A DNA stretch of 64,000 nucleotides from Oscillatoria sp. CS-180 (GCF_028330965.1 NZ_JAQMUB010000091.1:62001-126000); one strand, 5' to 3'. Positions 8,993 to 17,312 are shown, numbered from the stretch's first letter. Notes: generated from the letters alone by a model not told the origin. Translations and numbers: made by a program.

Positions 8993-10492
8993 ATGTCTGA
9001 GCCTAAAAAGATAGTCGTTATCGGTGCAGGTTGGGCAGGTTTAGCCGCCACCTCTCATTTGGTAAACCAGGGCTACGATGTCACCCTGTTAGAGGCGGCG
9101 GCTCATCCTGGAGGGTTGGTAGCCGGATGGCAAACCCCTGGAGGGCGATCAGTTGAGGGGGGAATACATGGCTTTTGGTATCCCTATCGCAATATCTTCA
9201 ATCAGGTTAAGGCATTGGGGCTAAACCCCTTCACTCGGTTCACTCGATCTTCTCAATATTCGCCTGCTGGACTAGAAGTCGAATCGCCCCTCTTTCAAAA
9301 TGAACCCCGCTTGCCTGCTCCCTTAGGGACGTTTATCTACACTCAATTCAAACGGTTACCCCTGAGCGATCGCCTATCAGCTCTGCCCTTACTGTATGCG
9401 GTGATCGATTTTGATAACTCCGATCAGGCTTGGCAAAACTACGACAAAATGACCGCCCGAGAGCTGTTCAAACAGTACGGCGTCACGGACAGACTCTATC
9501 GAGACTCGTTTGAACCCATGCTGCTGGTGGGCTTGTTTGCTCCCGGTGAACAGTGTTCTGCCGCTGCTGCCTTGGGAATGCTCTACTACTTCATCCTGGC
9601 CCATCAGTCCGATTTTGATGTGGTGTGGTGTCGGGGCACCGTCGGAGCTAGAATCTTTCAGCCTTGGATTGCTCAGATTGAAGCGGCAGGGGGCAAGGTC
9701 CTGACCAACCAGAGGGTCACTGACATCGTTGTGGACCAATCGGGAATCGCCACAGGGGTTCAATGTGGCCCTGAGTTCTTTAGCGCTGATGCCGTGATTT
9801 CAGGTGTCAGCATCACGGGGATGAAAAAAATTGTTGCCAACAGTCAAACCCTGAATAATTATCCTCAATTTCGCAATCTGTCTAATCTCAAGGGCATTGA
9901 TGTCTTAGCCACCCGCCTCTGGTTTGATCGCAAGATCGACATTCCGCTGCCGTCTAATGCCTGCTTTGGCTTTGATGCCACCACGGGCTGGACATTCTTC
10001 GATTTGAATGATTTACACGATGAGTATCACGATGAAGCGCACTCTGTCGTCGAAGCCGATTTCTATCATGCTAATCAGCTCTTACCCATGAGCGATGAGC
10101 AAATCGTGGATAAAGTGCACCGCGATCTGACCACCTGCATTCCTGCCTTTGGTAGCGCCACGGTAATCGACAGCAGCGTTATCCGCGTGAAAGAGGGCGT
10201 TACTCACTTTTTTCCGGGGAGTTACCAATATCTTTTGTCAGCGACTACGGATATTCCTAATTTATATATGAGCGGCGATTGGATTGTGACTCGCCACGGT
10301 TCTTGGTCACAAGAGAAAGCCTATGTCACAGGCTTGGAAGCCGCTAACCGAGTTGTCGAACAGTTCGGAATCGGCAGCCAGGCCAACATTATTCCCATCG
10401 AAGCCGACGAACCCCATATTCAGCTCGCCAGAACGCTTAATCAAACCCTCAAAGAGTGGACGCAGTTTATTCCCAATCCTTGGCTAGTCTAG
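8993..10492 (+). CDS. FAD-dependent oxidoreductase of the carotenoid desaturase/amine oxidase superfamily
   Basis: 499 residues. The N-terminus has the dinucleotide-binding VVIGAGWAGLAATSHL (residues 8-23) and the second FAD motif GGLVAGWQTPGGRSVEGGIHGFW typical of phytoene/zeta-carotene desaturase relatives. The C-terminal FAD motif is NLYMSGDWIVTRHGSWSQEKAYVTGLEAA. The substrate is not evident: it resembles cyanobacterial and plastid desaturase-like proteins but not closely enough to name as crtI, crtP or crtQ. A Shine-Dalgarno-like AAGGTAGG precedes the ATG. It lies 36 bp after pyrC. Confidence 0.85.
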   Translation: MSEPKKIVVIGAGWAGLAATSHLVNQGYDVTLLEAAAHPGGLVAGWQTPGGRSVEGGIHGFWYPYRNIFNQVKALGLNPFTRFTRSSQYSPAGLEVESPLFQNEPRLPAPLGTFIYTQFKRLPLSDRLSALPLLYAVIDFDNSDQAWQNYDKMTARELFKQYGVTDRLYRDSFEPMLLVGLFAPGEQCSAAAALGMLYYFILAHQSDFDVVWCRGTVGARIFQPWIAQIEAAGGKVLTNQRVTDIVVDQSGIATGVQCGPEFFSADAVISGVSITGMKKIVANSQTLNNYPQFRNLSNLKGIDVLATRLWFDRKIDIPLPSNACFGFDATTGWTFFDLNDLHDEYHDEAHSVVEADFYHANQLLPMSDEQIVDKVHRDLTTCIPAFGSATVIDSSVIRVKEGVTHFFPGSYQYLLSATTDIPNLYMSGDWIVTRHGSWSQEKAYVTGLEAANRVVEQFGIGSQANIIPIEADEPHIQLARTLNQTLKEWTQFIPNPWLV

Positions 10493-10579
10493 AAAATACG
10501 AGTTCCAGTGAAGACGCCCACCAGAAATTGAACACGAGAAAGCCTGCCAGGGCTAGAGTATGGCTTTAGCCCTCTAGGC

Positions 10580-10716
10580 TGGTGCACCCAGTAGCCTCCG
10601 AGGGCCTAGCAGATAGCCCAATGGCTTACCGTCTTGTCTTAACGGAACGAGCGACGGGTCCCTAGCTGATAAATTAATAACGGGCGCATCAATGCTTGTG
10701 CCACAAGGCTTCTAAG
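10580..10716 (+). repeat. Dispersed hairpin-rich intergenic repeat, copy A (longest)
   Basis: This segment shares an alignable block with copies at about 19405-19482 (reverse), 21390-21477 and 63010-63085. The shared left part is a variable hairpin followed by GATGGCTTGCCGTCTTGTC-like and TAACGGAACGGGCGAC-like sequence. Its right part (about 10657-10716, CCCTAGCTGATAA to CAATGCTTGTGCCACAAGGC) matches about 45783-45841. It is non-coding and abuts the stop of the deleted glycosyltransferase. Confidence 0.65.
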
Positions 10717-10717
10717 A

Positions 10718-11276
10718 TTAATTGATGACGCGCTCTAGGTGATTATGCACAATCTGAACAGCCTTTTGGACGCCATTTTCGGACAATGAATTGGTATGTG
10801 AACCAGTTAAAGGCTCCGCCCAGATTAACTGCTGGAGCCAGAAAGTGGGGAAACTCAGTGGTCACAGAAATGGGTTGCAAAAGTCCAAAAAAGGACGGCA
10901 ATTCTAGGCGCTGGGCAATGTCGTCTCCCCAAAATGCAGCCCCTGTGCTGATAATAGCGTCCGCATCTTGACAAGACTGCCAGGACTGCTCCAAACACTC
11001 TGCCATGATAGGTTCCAGCGCTTGGGTTAGGCCCTGAAGCACCTTGATGGGGTTACGCCCAGACTCAATCATGGCTTGTCCAGCTTCGCCCTGGGTAAGG
11101 GCCTGGGGATTGCCGCCAATCGGAAAGAAATCGAGACCATAGCGAGTAATCAGCTCCCTAAAGATTTCATGGGTGGTCAGTTGCACCCAATGACCTGCCC
11201 GCTGTAGCCCGACCCCTAAGGCCAGGTAAGGTTGCACGTCGCCCCGTGAGCCAATGGTGAGAATGTTGATTTTCAT
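10718..11276 (-). pseudogene. UGT-type glycosyltransferase with large internal deletion and frameshift
   Basis: The N-terminal 165 or so residues are a good MurG/UGT-like donor: MKINILTIGSRGDVQPYLAL, then GLDFFPIGG and FFGLLQPISVTTEFPH, running to FNWFTYQFI. The frame then hits a stop at 10743 after an unrelated RKWRPKGCSDCA. In another frame the same DNA encodes SENGVQKAVQIVHNHLERVI followed by a stop at 10718-10720, which looks like the C-terminal helix of the same family. About 230 central residues, including the nucleotide-sugar site, are therefore missing, with the joint near 10790. The family normally has about 420 residues and glycosylates sterols or lipids. It lies 60 bp downstream of the hydrolase gene. 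Confidence 0.8.
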
Positions 11277-11335
11277 CGTGGTGACCTATCCTGATTGTCG
11301 GGTCTGTTCTTGTGCTGTCTGCAAGCCTCAACCTC

Positions 11336-12361
11336 TCATCGCTCAGCATACCGAACAGGAGTGTCTTCACGCTGAGCGACAATAACATCTCTCACCGCTG
11401 CTGTGATGGCTTCTGGAGCATCTAGGGGAATATTGTGCGATGCTTTTTCGATAACGCGCCAGTCTGTATTCGTCGATAACGCTGTGAGTTCGGCTTGTAA
11501 TCTAGGCCAGGTATCTGACCACACGTCTTGTAACCTAGCTGTTTGTGCCGCATCCATCTGATAAGGCAGCTGTTCTGGAAAGTGACCAGCCGTGAGAACG
11601 ACTATGGGCAGATCGCCAAACGGCCCGGTGTATTGTGCCTGAGTAAAAATGTTGTCTATTGTTTCGATGACGTCAGCTATGCCGGTCATGCTCTGCGGTA
11701 AGTGGCTGCGAATGGCCTTACCAACCTCTTGGGGAAGAACACTCGGGGATGCCGAAGACTCAAGGCGCAGGACACCAAAGGCAGAGATAGCCCTAAGCAG
11801 CAGTGGCGAAGGAAATGCCATGACATCCAGTACGTCTGCAGGAAAGCGTTTATTCTGCTCTGGGTGGGATGAATCGACGAAAACAAACCCAACGACTTCG
11901 TCACTGAAATGATCGGCAAAGACCCGAATTAGCAGCCCACCCAGTGAGTGACCCACCATGACGTAGGGGGGAGACTCACCCGCAGCAGCCAATAGAGCGT
12001 GCAGGTCTTCTGCAATGTGATCGGCGTCTCTGGGGCGATCGCGATGTTCGCTCCACATGATGCCAGCCTGATCATATGCGCACACACGGCTCAATGGAGC
12101 AATAGCTGGGCGCGCCATTTCCCAAACCTGCGATCCTCCTTCGTTAATGCCTGCCTCTAAAACTACCGTTGGACTTCCTTCCCCACTGCAATGGAGGTGA
12201 GACAGCTTGCCGTCAACCTCGACAAGTTCGCCAGGGGGCGGAAATGTTTGAGCGACGTTTTGGCGAGACCACTGCTCGTAAACGAAGCCTGTTAGCAGCG
12301 CTAAAAAGAGTATCGTAGCGGCAACAAGCGCAAGACGCTTCATCCATTTGAGCACAAGCAT
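11336..12361 (-). CDS. Membrane-anchored alpha/beta hydrolase
   Basis: 341 residues. An N-terminal hydrophobic segment (about residues 10-28, LALVAATILFLALLTGFVY) acts as anchor or uncleaved signal. The hydrolase core shows the oxyanion region VVLEAGINEGG, the nucleophile elbow VMVGHSLGGLL, the acid strand GFVFVDSSHPEQ and the catalytic His in IEKASHNIPLDAPE. The substrate is unknown; esterase or lipase-like activity is inferred. The start lies in a 14-bp tandem duplication (about 12345-12372), so ATG at 12361 or at the codon seven residues downstream are both possible. Confidence 0.85.
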   Translation of the reverse strand: MLVLKWMKRLALVAATILFLALLTGFVYEQWSRQNVAQTFPPPGELVEVDGKLSHLHCSGEGSPTVVLEAGINEGGSQVWEMARPAIAPLSRVCAYDQAGIMWSEHRDRPRDADHIAEDLHALLAAAGESPPYVMVGHSLGGLLIRVFADHFSDEVVGFVFVDSSHPEQNKRFPADVLDVMAFPSPLLLRAISAFGVLRLESSASPSVLPQEVGKAIRSHLPQSMTGIADVIETIDNIFTQAQYTGPFGDLPIVVLTAGHFPEQLPYQMDAAQTARLQDVWSDTWPRLQAELTALSTNTDWRVIEKASHNIPLDAPEAITAAVRDVIVAQREDTPVRYAER

Positions 12362-12372
12362 TTGAGCACAAG
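12345..12372 (-). repeat. 14-bp tandem duplication over the hydrolase start codon
   Basis: CATTTGAGCACAAG occurs twice back to back. On the coding strand each unit contains CTTGTGCTCAAATG, so duplication creates two ATG triplets, only one of which is in frame with the hydrolase. Confidence 0.6.
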
Positions 12373-12664
12373 AACCTCCAGTTCGGAGTCGTCTACCTCA
12401 ATTTATCGGTTTGTCAGAGGAGTCAAATCCTGCTGTTGGGGTTACCCAACTGGGTGAGAGCTTTCGCCTCAACAGATGCTGTGCTGTGGGTAGAGTAGAA
12501 CGGTTGCTCCGGCCTAACTTAACCTCAGTCCAAGATGAGGAACTCTTACGATTCAAGGTTTTCAAAAGCATAGGCTATCAGTCAGCTTTTGAATGGTCGT
12601 GAGAAGCTAACGGTGCGACCATTTGGCGGGGAGGTCATCACGGGGTGAAGATTTCTACGACTTT
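12362..12664. other. Intergenic gap
   Basis: About 300 bases between the hydrolase and a small orphan gene on the same strand. No gene, repeat or clear hairpin was recognised. Confidence 0.4.
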
Positions 12665-12895
12665 TTAGTCAGAAAGGCTAACTCGCTGTGGTTGCTCAAC
12701 GCTCTTGGTTTGGGGTATTCTCACTGACGCGGAAGCAGGTACTGACAGTTCTTCTGATGATGCGGTGAGAGTATTAACCGAGGCTGTGTATTCCGCAGGA
12801 GCCTCTTCGCAAATGGCTTTGGCCAATACTAAGGCAATGTAAGTGCCTCCGAGGTAGAGCGCGATATCAAAGGCTCCGAAATAAAGATGGAACAT
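12665..12895 (-). CDS. Small hypothetical membrane protein
   Basis: 76 residues, not recognised. Residues about 6-27 are hydrophobic (FGAFDIALYLGGTYIALVLA), followed by a Ser/Thr/Ala-rich soluble tail. A strong Shine-Dalgarno GGAGGA lies about 10 bp before the ATG at 12893-12895, which supports translation. It sits in a decay zone between a hydrolase and a helicase relic, so it may be a young or declining gene. Confidence 0.5.
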   Translation of the reverse strand: MFHLYFGAFDIALYLGGTYIALVLAKAICEEAPAEYTASVNTLTASSEELSVPASASVRIPQTKSVEQPQRVSLSD

Positions 12896-12974
12896 TACCG
12901 GATTCCTCCACTGGCATTACCCTCATCATAACCAGGTGATTCTATACTCCAGTTGGATTAAATAAACCTCGCTT

Positions 12975-13124
12975 TCACATAATTTTCCTGGCCTGTAGTA
13001 TTGCCGTTTTTCCTGGAATCAATCGGTGCGTTTCATCCACAATCACGCAGTCAAAATGCCGATGCCCAAGCCGCACCTCATCGTCCTTGAGATTAGTTTT
13101 CTCAATGAAAAAGCATAATTCGCT
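12975..13124 (-). pseudogene. Relic of a DEAH/DUF2075-like helicase or NTPase
   Basis: Between in-frame stops, about 49 codons with no start encode IEKTNLKDDEVRLGHRHF followed by DCVIVDETHRLIPGK. VIVDETHRL is a Walker B / DExH motif of superfamily 2 helicases and DUF2075-type NTPases. No other part of such a protein is found nearby, so this is a decayed fragment. Restriction or defence helicases carry similar motifs, but which family this came from cannot be told. Confidence 0.5.
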
Positions 13125-13159
13125 TCAGTGCTGAGTTACCCGTCCTTGTCCGTCAGGCT

Positions 13160-13375
13160 TCAAGAAACTACGGGCGTTAGATGATAAACGCGAGCAGTTT
13201 TGGTTGCTGTTGCGAGATCTTCTTGTTGTAGAGCACGACGTAGTTGGTCGAGCTTTTCAGCTTCCTGTAAGGACAGGTAAGGGGCCCAGTCATGAACGGT
13301 ATACGTCAGGGTGACTTCAACTTCTGCCACGTAGTTACCCTGACGTATAAGTTTGTGTTGTGTTTTTGTATTCAT
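13160..13375 (-). CDS. Small conserved hypothetical protein
   Basis: 71 residues. The pattern HKLIRQGNYVAEVEVTL, followed by WAPYLSLQEAEKLDQLRRAL and AARVYHLTPV-like ending, resembles a family of about 70 residues found in many cyanobacteria, often near toxin-antitoxin-type loci. That recollection is not checked. Start ATG at 13373-13375 with weak GGAAA upstream. The DNA before it (13376-13660) looks like the remains of a partner gene. Confidence 0.55.
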   Translation of the reverse strand: MNTKTQHKLIRQGNYVAEVEVTLTYTVHDWAPYLSLQEAEKLDQLRRALQQEDLATATKTARVYHLTPVVS

Positions 13376-13741
13376 GGTTTCCGGGTCTTATAGTGGGTTG
13401 TCAGCGGTTGACACGTTATTCGCCAGGGTTTCTAAAATATTGCTCATCCGAATCCGCACTCCTCAAATACAGGGACGTCCACCACACTTTCCGGCATTTG
13501 AATGATTCGCTCCAGTAAATAAAGCTGATGAACATGATTCTATTGAAAGTGACATAGCGTTCCCACAAGACATCAAGGGCAGTTTCGTCTTGACTCATCG
13601 GAGTCAATTCTGGGGTAACGCTACTTAGGACACTGCTATCGGATGCCTGTATCTGAGCGTCGTATCAAAATGTTCGTAGAGAATATCCTTAGGGGTACGC
13701 CTGATCGTCAAAATGACGCATTAAGACAAAGCCCAGAGCGT
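13376..13741. other. Gap with probable degenerate gene remnants
   Basis: On the minus strand, several short frames give protein-like pieces that shift frame and stop. One is LYLLERIIQMPESVVDVPVF in a frame with no start. Another is a 63-codon frame at 13416-13607. No intact gene is supported. It could be the broken partner of the small gene at 13160-13375. Confidence 0.35.
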
Positions 13742-13742
13742 G

Positions 13743-13780
13743 ACAAAACCCTTGAAACGATTGCGTTTCAAGGGTTTTGT
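13743..13780. terminator. Perfect 17-bp hairpin downstream of trnW
   Basis: ACAAAACCCTTGAAACG and its exact reverse complement are separated by a 4-base loop. The arms end in T-rich sequence on both strands, so termination could act in either direction. It lies 7 bp past the 3' end of the tRNA-Trp gene and probably ends the rplS-trnW transcript. Confidence 0.75.
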
Positions 13781-13786
13781 TCCAAG

Positions 13787-13859
13787 CGCGCCCTCGAGGA
13801 CTCGAACCCCGGACATCAGGTTTTGGAGACCTGCGTTCTACCAACTGAACTAAGGACGC
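13787..13859 (-). tRNA. trnW: tRNA-Trp (anticodon CCA)
   Basis: 73 bases fold as a full cloverleaf. The 7-bp acceptor stem pairs GCGTCCT with AGGGCGC. The D arm contains AGTTCAGTTGGTAGA, the anticodon loop is CTCCAAA (anticodon CCA), and the T loop is TTCGAGT in a 5-bp stem. The discriminator base is G and the CCA tail is not encoded. It lies about 55 bp downstream of rplS on the same strand, as in other cyanobacteria. Confidence 0.95.
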
Positions 13860-13914
13860 ATGAAGGAACCCAAAGAGGGTCCTTTATGCTACCACGAATG
13901 ACTCTGGTATGGCC

Positions 13915-14277
13915 TCAGACAGGGCGATCAAAGCGCTGCTTCAAGCGAGTTGCCTTACCGACGCGATCGCGCAAGTAATAGAGCTTGGCTCGACGAGCCT
14001 TACCGCGACGTAGAACCTTGATGTTGGCTACGCGAGGCGCATGCAACAGAAAAACTCGTTCTACACCAATCCCTTGAAAAATCCGTCGGACTGTAATCGA
14101 TTCATTAATGCCGCCGTTTCGCATAGCGATGACGGTGCCCTCGTAGGGCTGAATCCGTTCCTTACCACCTTCCTTAATACGGACACCTACCCGAACGGTG
14201 TCGCCCACATAGATATCGGGCAGGTCATTTTTGATATAGTCCGCCTCAAGCGAACGAATTGCTTGTTCCGCGTTCAT
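13915..14277 (-). CDS. rplS: 50S ribosomal protein L19
   Basis: 120 residues, normal length. It shows the L19 core: [56 protein letters not shown] and the basic [16 protein letters not shown]19 sits at the 30S-50S interface. Start ATG at 14275-14277. trnW follows. A short hairpin (about 13865-13884) lies between the two genes. The secE-nusG-rplK genes usually found after rplS-trnW in cyanobacteria are absent here. Confidence 0.97.
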   Translation of the reverse strand: MNAEQAIRSLEADYIKNDLPDIYVGDTVRVGVRIKEGGKERIQPYEGTVIAMRNGGINESITVRRIFQGIGVERVFLLHAPRVANIKVLRRGKARRAKLYYLRDRVGKATRLKQRFDRPV

Positions 14278-14464
14278 GATTTTTGAAAAAGCGCACAGTC
14301 TTCAATACTAGAATAGCCGAGCTTGTTTTGTCTATAGGTTTTGAATCGTTGTTGGCAATAGAAGCAAGGTACTGCATTTCAACCCAGCGATCGCCCGTAG
14401 ACTGCTGAATTCAACTCAGCATCTCCTGATACGATACCCATAAATTCTTTAATTTCTGAACATT

Positions 14465-14758
14465 ATGTCTGACTTGACTCAATCGACTACTGGGGCTGAC
14501 GCTGTTGATGTTGCGATCGCAAAAGGGCTTGACCTTGATGGCAGCCCCATTCCTGCCAATAAGCTTGAACTGTATAAGCAAGTTATGGCTAAAGAGGAAG
14601 GTCGCCAACGGAGCGGCGTGCAGAACACAATGCGATCGCGCATTGTCCGAATTGGAGCCAAGCATTTTAGCCAAGATGACCTCAACCAAATGCTGCTAGA
14701 CGCAGAGTTTACCCCCCTCAAGGACAAAGAAGTTGCCTTCTATTACGGCAGCAAATGA
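14465..14758 (+). CDS. Conserved cyanobacterial hypothetical protein (probably DUF4090)
   Basis: 97 residues with a strongly conserved-looking pattern: AVDVAIAKGLDLDGSPIPANKL, LYKQVMAKEEGRQRSGVQNTM and RSRIVRIGAKHFSQDDLNQML ending in DKEVAFYYG. This matches a small cyanobacteria-specific family that I believe is DUF4090; the family number is from memory. Function is unknown. It is transcribed divergently from rplS and ends 8 bp before the convergent S41 protease gene. Confidence 0.8.
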   Translation: MSDLTQSTTGADAVDVAIAKGLDLDGSPIPANKLELYKQVMAKEEGRQRSGVQNTMRSRIVRIGAKHFSQDDLNQMLLDAEFTPLKDKEVAFYYGSK

Positions 14759-14766
14759 CACCGCCT

Positions 14767-15840
14767 CTACATCGCCCCCTGGCTGTTAGGTTGCTTGAGT
14801 TGACTGATTAAATCGGCTCTCTTTGAATTCAGCTCCCGCTCAACCATCAACATTGAGCGCTGTAATTCTCGAAATTGTGGACTGCTCGCCTCAGTCTCAA
14901 GCAGTTTATTCAGTGCCATTAAATGAGCCGTTAGCAGGGTCAGCTCCGAAGGGACCTTGACATCAGGAACAACGCCCGTCTCTCCCCAATTGGTTCCGGT
15001 TAACGGGTTAGTAGAGTATCCAGTCGGGACAAACATCCAAAAGTGATTGTGCAGCCGATATCCCCGTCCGGGATTAGCGCCTCCTGCCGTATGCTCTCCC
15101 ACAACAACGACGCGCTTGAGAGCTTGCAAGTTATAGACAAACTCTTCTGCTGCGGAAAACGTTTCTTGGCTAGTCAACACGTAAACGGGCTTTTCTACAT
15201 AGCGCGGCGCGGGCACATGAGAGACCGTCCACCATTGACGAGTGGTGTCGTCCGGTCGCCAATACAAGTCATTCAAATGAACAGCAGGGTAAGCGGGAAG
15301 CAAATAGCTACACAATAGGGCAACCATCGCTGGAGAGCCGCCCCGATTGTGGCGCAGATCAATGATGAGCGCTTGAGTCTGGGCCACGAAAGTCATTGCC
15401 GCAGCGATTGTGTTCCCTGCAAATTCCGGGGGTTCGAAACCATATAGCTCCAGATACCCCACGTTGCCACGCAACCGCTCAACCCGATTAATGTCAAAGT
15501 TACGGTGACGGCTTTGCTGCTCCTCCGCTGCCAGTGCTTCTGGGCTAGGTGTTTTGTTCGGATTCAGATCGGGTAACGGTTGAGCACTAAAATGAAGGCG
15601 TAGCTGGCGATCGCCCGACTGTTCCTGGAGCTGCATCGTCAGCAGTTGAGCTAGGTGTTCCCCATCGATGACGTCATCATAGGCCCGGTTTTGCTGCCGT
15701 TCTTGAATGTCTGCTTTGAGCTGTTCTGCCACATCAGGGAATACGTATTGGTCTAAGGTTTTGACAACGGTATCCAGTAGTGAAGCGCGTTGAGCCTCGT
15801 CCAGTACAAAAGTTGCTGCGTCTGAATAGTCTGAATTCAT
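14767..15840 (-). CDS. S41 family peptidase (IRBP-like, C-terminal processing protease type)
   Basis: 357 residues. An N-terminal helical IRBP-type domain (about 1-90, with YVFPDVAEQLKADIQER) precedes the tail-specific protease fold: GNVGYLELYGF, the ALIIDLRHNRGG strand-turn, and the catalytic region VYVLTSQETFSAAEEFVYNL containing the nucleophile Ser. It continues into VVVGEHTAGGANPG and VVPDVKV. No PDZ domain and no signal peptide are apparent, so it is unlike CtpA and resembles the tricorn/IRBP group. Start ATG at 15838-15840. Confidence 0.88.
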   Translation of the reverse strand: MNSDYSDAATFVLDEAQRASLLDTVVKTLDQYVFPDVAEQLKADIQERQQNRAYDDVIDGEHLAQLLTMQLQEQSGDRQLRLHFSAQPLPDLNPNKTPSPEALAAEEQQSRHRNFDINRVERLRGNVGYLELYGFEPPEFAGNTIAAAMTFVAQTQALIIDLRHNRGGSPAMVALLCSYLLPAYPAVHLNDLYWRPDDTTRQWWTVSHVPAPRYVEKPVYVLTSQETFSAAEEFVYNLQALKRVVVVGEHTAGGANPGRGYRLHNHFWMFVPTGYSTNPLTGTNWGETGVVPDVKVPSELTLLTAHLMALNKLLETEASSPQFRELQRSMLMVERELNSKRADLISQLKQPNSQGAM

Positions 15841-15951
15841 TAATCAAAGAGAGCCTACTAAAGCATTGAGGAACTGTTCAACAAGATGGGGGCAGCAAAG
15901 CAGACTACAAAGGTTTCCCATCACCCGAGTTCGTTATTTTTCATCAGACGT

Positions 15952-16587
15952 CTATTGGGTCCGAATGCGGGCTGCGGGAGGGGTGTTTGCTGTTCCCAAG
16001 CGAGATTTCAGCTTTTGCGATCGCAGCAATTCCGTATAGTTCATACCACCGCGCCCTTCAATCCGAGGAACAGTCTCAATGGCCTCCAGTAAGTGACGAA
16101 CTGCGTCTCGCTCAGAATAGCCGCGCCGTTGAGCAACTCGCACAGCAACGTCATCAGCATCCAACTTGGCCTGATTACCTGTATTCGTGCGCCAGACCTG
16201 ACTTGCCGCGATCGCCGTCAGTCCACCAGCCGCCAAGATACCCACCGCATCGGCTTGAAAAAGCTCAAATACAGTCCCTAGCACACCCACTGCTGCGATG
16301 CCTTGATACAGTTCAGGCTTCAACAACCGTACGGAAATCAGCCAGCAAACATTGTGAAGGAAGAGTAAATCTCGCTGTGAGACTGAGAGTTCCTGCCATA
16401 GTTGCCAGTTGATACTGATAGGGTGGCTCCGTTGCCAAGGACGCGGAAAGGGTGTCTCAATCACCGTTGACTGGCGATCGTCAATCATAATCCGAATCTT
16501 CATGCGCCCAGAGGCTGGCATGAGATCTTTTAGACGGGTAATTTCGGCGTTGGTATTAACCACAGGTGATACCTCAGATCCCTCCAT
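15952..16587 (-). CDS. DUF3318 family membrane protein
   Basis: 211 residues of a cyanobacterial family. An N-terminal soluble part (LKDLMPASGRMKIRIMIDDRQ) precedes PWQRSHPISINWQLW and LWQELSVSQRDLLFLHNVCW. Two hydrophobic segments follow (about 98-112 and 118-130). A C-terminal helix region has DADDVAVRVAQRRGY and YTELLRSQKLKSR. Function is unknown. The next gene upstream on the same strand, an exported protein, is 44 bp away, so they may be co-transcribed. Confidence 0.75.
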   Translation of the reverse strand: MEGSEVSPVVNTNAEITRLKDLMPASGRMKIRIMIDDRQSTVIETPFPRPWQRSHPISINWQLWQELSVSQRDLLFLHNVCWLISVRLLKPELYQGIAAVGVLGTVFELFQADAVGILAAGGLTAIAASQVWRTNTGNQAKLDADDVAVRVAQRRGYSERDAVRHLLEAIETVPRIEGRGGMNYTELLRSQKLKSRLGTANTPPAARIRTQ

Positions 16588-16630
16588 ACAGGTTATCGGA
16601 TGGAGGCGACAAAGAAGAGACGTTTGCAGG

Positions 16631-17233
16631 CTAAAGGAGTGTAAGGGTACTGGCTAATGTGGAAACCACTTGCGCAACTTGGAGGTCAGCTTCTTCTAAA
16701 GCGGCAACCACCAACAAGTAGGCCTCTCCCCCCTGCTGTTTTGCTAAAACGACTCCTGAAATGGGTTGAGACGGTGACGTTCCCTGACTAAACCTGCCAG
16801 ACCAGCTAATTTGCAATCCCCCTCCCGAAACGGGAGTAAAGGTCTGGGTTTGAAATCCTTCACCGTTGCTCAAAGCTGTTTGTGCCAGATCCACCAGCCC
16901 AATATCTGAGAGGGGAGCATCAGTCTCTAGAGGAACTGTCACCACGCTGTAGGCTAAACCACCGTCCAAGGATTGAAACAAGGGTGAACCCGCCATGGAA
17001 CTCACCCCATATCCATCTAAAATACCAATCTGAAAGTTGCCTTGTGGATCTTCATAAGTGCCGCTGATTGCTGGTTCAGCAGCCGTTAGCTCAGGAATAT
17101 CAGTCGGGGCCTCCTGAGCGATTTGAAACGATGAACGGGTCAATCCAGAATTGTTCCAGTCGTACCCCAGCAACAGGGCTACGGTGAGTGCGATCGCGGC
17201 AACTCCCATCCATCCAACTGACCGTCGACTCAT
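16631..17233 (-). CDS. Exported or membrane-anchored hypothetical protein
   Basis: 200 residues, not assigned to a named family. The N-terminal segment (GWMGVAAIALTVALLLGY) is a signal anchor. The rest looks like a single beta-rich domain (YEDPQGNFQIGILDGYGVSS, SVVTVPLE, VSGVVLAKQQGGEAYLLVVAA). The start was moved to ATG at 17231-17233 because AGGAGG lies 8 bp before it; a GTG three codons earlier lacks this spacing. It resembles the exported protein at the right edge of the window in general plan (D/P-rich linker, oxidised-looking beta domain) but no clear homology is seen. Confidence 0.7.
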   Translation of the reverse strand: MSRRSVGWMGVAAIALTVALLLGYDWNNSGLTRSSFQIAQEAPTDIPELTAAEPAISGTYEDPQGNFQIGILDGYGVSSMAGSPLFQSLDGGLAYSVVTVPLETDAPLSDIGLVDLAQTALSNGEGFQTQTFTPVSGGGLQISWSGRFSQGTSPSQPISGVVLAKQQGGEAYLLVVAALEEADLQVAQVVSTLASTLTLL

Positions 17234-17312
17234 TGATTCCACCTCCTCTGAGCAGCAAGGTTACGAATAGCTTACCGAGCATTCCAGTAGGTGGATGTAT
17301 TTTTGCCAGAAA

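Noticed and set aside
9389-9763. 124-codon minus frame inside the flavoprotein gene
   Set aside because: The plus-strand frame carries the FAD motifs from end to end; the minus frame resembles nothing.
13643-13978. 111-codon plus frame running over the tRNA-Trp gene and into rplS
   Set aside because: It crosses the antisense of the terminator, the tRNA and rplS and has no protein character.
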